A program made the position numbers and the translations under genes. Under the pieces are notes generated by a model that saw nothing but the letters and a program-made list of their open reading frames with translations, had not been told where the DNA came from and did not search any database. Shown in pieces: positions 6,049 to 7,524 of a stretch of 7,524 nt of DNA (within the stretch, counting starts at the first letter, position 1; every line of letters begins with the position of its first letter). This DNA comes from an uncultured Eubacteriales bacterium (GTDB taxonomy: Bacteria; Bacillota; Clostridia; Oscillospirales; Acutalibacteraceae): the NCBI GenBank assembly GCA_902462035.1, contig CABQAC010000101.1, positions 1-7,524 of the forward strand. Direction: 5' to 3'.

Positions 6049-6342
6049 GTGAATTGCCGATTGGCCGATATGCGAAACAAAGAAGTGATCAACGTAAAGG
6101 ACGGAATGCGGTTGGGGTGCGTCTGCGATGTGGAAATCGATACCTGCACCGCCAAGCTGTGCGCCATCATCATTTACGGCAGGCTCAAATGCTTTGGCCT
6201 GCTTGGAAGGGAAGACGATATCGTGATCCGTTGGTGCGATATCGAGGTGATTGGAGAGGATACTATTTTGGTTTGCTGCAATAATGTTTGCTGCCGGACC
6301 AAACGGCGCCGCTTTTTTGGCGGCGGCGCCTTTGGGGGCTGA
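6049..6342 (+). CDS. YlmC/YmxH-family PRC-barrel protein, cysteine-rich
   Basis: A 97-residue protein of the YlmC/YmxH sporulation-associated family, built on a single PRC-barrel; the molecular role is not established. Residues 4-75 follow the family pattern: RLADMRNKEVINVKDGMRLG (4-23), VCDVEID (25-31), IIIYGRLKCFGLLGREDDIVIRW (40-62) and DIEVIGEDTILV (64-75). Two things are odd. It has 11 cysteines in 97 residues (3, 24, 26, 33, 38, 48, 63, 76, 77, 81, 82), where family members I know have few. It also runs 22 residues past the usual end, with VCCNNVCC (75-82), a basic RTKRRR run and a Gly/Phe tail encoded by a DNA hairpin. Start choice: GTG at 6049, with GGAGGTG 6 bases upstream. Paired cysteines suggest metal binding or disulphides, but this is inference. 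Confidence 0.85.
   Translation: MNCRLADMRNKEVINVKDGMRLGCVCDVEIDTCTAKLCAIIIYGRLKCFGLLGREDDIVIRWCDIEVIGEDTILVCCNNVCCRTKRRRFFGGGAFGG
6299..6335 (+). repeat. GC-rich hairpin at the 3' end of the YlmC-like gene
   Basis: GGCGCCGC (6305-6312) pairs perfectly with GCGGCGCC (6323-6330) around a 10-base loop that begins with six Ts. Skipping C6304, CCAAA (6299-6303) pairs with TTTGG (6331-6335) to lengthen the stem. The structure lies inside the coding region and ends 7 bases before the end of the stop codon. No U-tract follows on either strand, so it is not an ordinary terminator. Confidence 0.6.
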
Positions 6343-6387
6343 CGGGTTTAATTTGTCCAAAAACCGGAAAAAAGTAAGGAAAAACTC

Positions 6388-6416
6388 TTGTGCTGTGCTG
6401 ATACGCATGGTATAAT
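6388..6416 (+). promoter_or_regulatory. Strong rpsB promoter
   Basis: TTGTGC (6388-6393), a 17-base spacer and a consensus TATAAT (6411-6416) preceded by TGG (extended -10). Transcription would start near 6423, giving a leader of about 105 bases before rpsB. A near-consensus -10 with an extended element suits a highly expressed ribosomal-protein operon. Confidence 0.8.
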
Positions 6417-6434
6417 AATCGTTGCCACATCACA

Positions 6435-6499
6435 CGCCCCGGTTACAGCCGTGCCGGTGCCGCCCACCAAACAGGCGGTTGCGCGGATTCTGCGGGGCG
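6435..6499 (+). promoter_or_regulatory. Folded rpsB 5' leader, candidate S2 autoregulatory element
   Basis: Nested helices can be read by hand. CGCCCC (6435-6440) pairs with GGGGCG (6494-6499). CAG (6446-6448) pairs with CTG (6490-6492). CCGTGC (6449-6454) pairs with GCGCGG (6481-6486, one G-U pair). CCGCC (6460-6464) pairs with GGCGG (6474-6478) under a CACCAAACA loop. The result is one long irregular hairpin ending 12 bases before the rpsB Shine-Dalgarno. S2 is known to control its own mRNA through the leader in some bacteria; whether this element does so is inference. Confidence 0.45.
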
Positions 6500-6527
6500 G
6501 AGGTAAAAACCAAGGAGGAATAGAATT

Positions 6528-7289
6528 ATGGCAGTTGTATCCATGAAGCAGCTTCTGGAAGCCGGTGTCCATTTTGGTCATCAAACCAGAAGGTGGAACC
6601 CGAAGATGGCGGAGTACATCTTCACCGAGCGCAACGGCATCTACATCATCGACCTGCAAAAGACCGTTCGCAAACTGGAAGAAGCGTACAACTTTGTGCG
6701 CGATGTTGCGGCGAACGGCGATTCGGTGCTGTTTGTCGGCACCAAAAAGCAGGCTCAGGATTCCGTGAAGGAAGAGGCCCTGCGCGTTGGCGCTTATTAC
6801 GTCAATGCCCGCTGGTTGGGCGGCATGCTCACCAACTTCCGCACAATCCGCCGCAGAATCGACCGCTTGAGCCAGCTGCGGACCATGGAGGAAGACGGTA
6901 CGTTCGACCTGCTTCCCAAAAAGGAAGTTATCAAACTTAAGCTCGAAATTGAGAAACTCGAAAAGTTCCTCGGCGGCATCAAGGAGATGAAAAAGCTCCC
7001 CGGCGCGCTGTTCATTGTGGACCCGCGCAAGGAAAAGATCGCCGTTTCCGAGGCGCATAAGCTCGGAATCCCGGTGGTGGCCATTGTCGACACCAACTGC
7101 GATCCGGACGAGGTTGATTACGTGATTCCCGGCAACGACGACGCGATCCGCGCCGTTCGGCTGATTGCCGCGACGATGGCCAACGCCATTGCGGAAGGCC
7201 ATCAGGGCGAAATGGGCGCTGCCGAAGCCGAAGCTGCCGCTGCGGACGAAGCCGCGAAAGTGGAAGAAACGGACGAAGCTGCTCAATAA
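6528..7289 (+). CDS. rpsB: 30S ribosomal protein S2
   Basis: A 253-residue structural protein of the small ribosomal subunit, sitting between head and body and needed for S1 docking and initiation in many bacteria. The first S2 signature is around VSMKQLLEAGVHFGH (4-18), followed by TRRWNPKMAEYIF (20-32). GTKKQAQ (71-77) and YVNARWLGGMLTNF (91-104) are near-invariant. Residues 105-155 form the charged coiled-coil insertion. The second signature spans 158-182, PGALFIVDPRKEKIAV through HKLGIP. DTNCDPDEVDYVIPGNDDAIRA (188-209) is also conserved. The last 25 residues are an acidic Ala/Glu tail, making it about 12 longer than the E. coli protein. AAGGAGG (6512-6518) lies 9 bases before the ATG. 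It is first in the rpsB-tsf operon, driven by the promoter at 6388-6416. Confidence 0.98.
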   Translation: MAVVSMKQLLEAGVHFGHQTRRWNPKMAEYIFTERNGIYIIDLQKTVRKLEEAYNFVRDVAANGDSVLFVGTKKQAQDSVKEEALRVGAYYVNARWLGGMLTNFRTIRRRIDRLSQLRTMEEDGTFDLLPKKEVIKLKLEIEKLEKFLGGIKEMKKLPGALFIVDPRKEKIAVSEAHKLGIPVVAIVDTNCDPDEVDYVIPGNDDAIRAVRLIAATMANAIAEGHQGEMGAAEAEAAAADEAAKVEETDEAAQ

Positions 7290-7306
7290 GGTTTTGCTTG
7301 AATGGG

Positions 7307-7348
7307 AAAATACCCGTGCTTCTCAAAAAGTTGCCCGGGTATTTTTTT
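7307..7348 (+). terminator. Terminator-like hairpin between rpsB and tsf
   Basis: AAAATACCCG (7307-7316) pairs perfectly with CGGGTATTTT (7336-7345) across a 19-base loop, and the 3' arm runs into a seven-T tract (7342-7348). It starts 18 bases after the rpsB stop and ends 36 bases before the tsf ATG. No promoter is evident between it and tsf, so it more likely acts as a partial terminator that lowers tsf relative to rpsB than as a full stop. Confidence 0.75.
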
Positions 7349-7384
7349 GAAGATGATGAAAAATGTATGGACGGAGGAAATAAT

Positions 7385-7524
7385 ATGGCTTTTACTGCGA
7401 AAGACGTTGCGGCCCTGCGTGAAAAAACCGGCTGCGGTATGATGGATTGCAAAAAGGCTCTGACCGAGGCGGGCGGCGATATGGAGAAGGCGGTTGACCT
7501 TCTGCGGGAGAAAGGCTTGGCTGC
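7385..7524 (+). CDS. tsf: Elongation factor Ts, N-terminal part (cut by window edge)
   Basis: The first 46 codons of EF-Ts, the nucleotide exchange factor that recycles EF-Tu-GDP to EF-Tu-GTP in the cytoplasm. The visible part is the N-terminal UBA-like three-helix domain: MAFTAKDVAALREKTGCG (1-18), then MMDCKKALTEAGGD (19-32) and MEKAVDLLREKGLA (33-46). LREKTGCGMMDCKKAL (11-26) fits the first EF-Ts signature, with the invariant LR, T and KKAL positions. GGAGG (7373-7377) is 7 bases before the ATG. It lies 95 bases after rpsB in the usual bacterial order, behind a terminator-like hairpin. The reading frame is still open at the window end. Confidence 0.96.
   Translation, partial: MAFTAKDVAALREKTGCGMMDCKKALTEAGGDMEKAVDLLREKGLA

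Noticed and set aside
6348..7286. A 312-codon open frame on the minus strand
   Set aside because: It is antisense to rpsB and its promoter and leader. The opposite strand encodes a clear S2 protein, and the antisense product has no recognisable domain or ribosome site.

Overview
The window looks like chromosomal DNA from a GC-rich, probably spore-forming member of the Clostridia, perhaps an Oscillospiraceae/Ruminococcaceae-type gut bacterium. The evidence is strong Firmicutes-style Shine-Dalgarno sites (AAGGAGG), TTG and GTG starts, sigma-A promoters with extended -10 boxes, U-tailed terminators, a YlmC/YmxH-family sporulation protein, a DUF2508 (YaaL-like) protein and a DUF4358-like lipoprotein. 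The taxon is an inference from gene families, not read directly. No mobile element, CRISPR array, tRNA or rRNA is visible, and no gene-free stretch exceeds about 210 bases.

Layout. (1) 66-635, minus strand: a small secreted lipoprotein, divergent from (2) 786-1502, plus strand: a membrane-anchored protein with a DUF2726 endonuclease-like domain and a C-terminal topoisomerase-type zinc finger. Each has a recognisable promoter in the shared 150-base gap. (3) 1654-5410: a three-gene L-fucose operon, fucU (mutarotase), a rhamnulokinase-type FGGY kinase in the L-fuculokinase position, and fucI (isomerase). It has one strong promoter with a cre-like operator over its -35 box and a strong terminator just after fucI. 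(4) 5619-5936: a DUF2508 protein with its own terminator. (5) 6049-6342: a cysteine-rich YlmC/YmxH-like PRC-barrel protein with a hairpin-encoded tail. (6) 6388-7524: the rpsB-tsf translation operon, with a strong promoter, a structured leader, rpsB, a terminator-like hairpin, and the first 46 codons of tsf, cut by the window edge.

How the genes work together. FucU interconverts the anomers of L-fucose, FucI isomerises L-fucose to L-fuculose, and the kinase makes L-fuculose-1-phosphate. The aldolase, transporter and regulator are absent and must be encoded elsewhere. Ribosomal protein S2 and EF-Ts form the usual bacterial pair; the leader and the intergenic hairpin suggest control of S2 level and of the S2:EF-Ts ratio. 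Most of the window is ordinary. The parts most worth a second look are the folded rpsB leader, the cysteine-rich YlmC-like protein with its odd tail, the nuclease-like membrane protein, and the non-orthologous kinase in the fucose operon.
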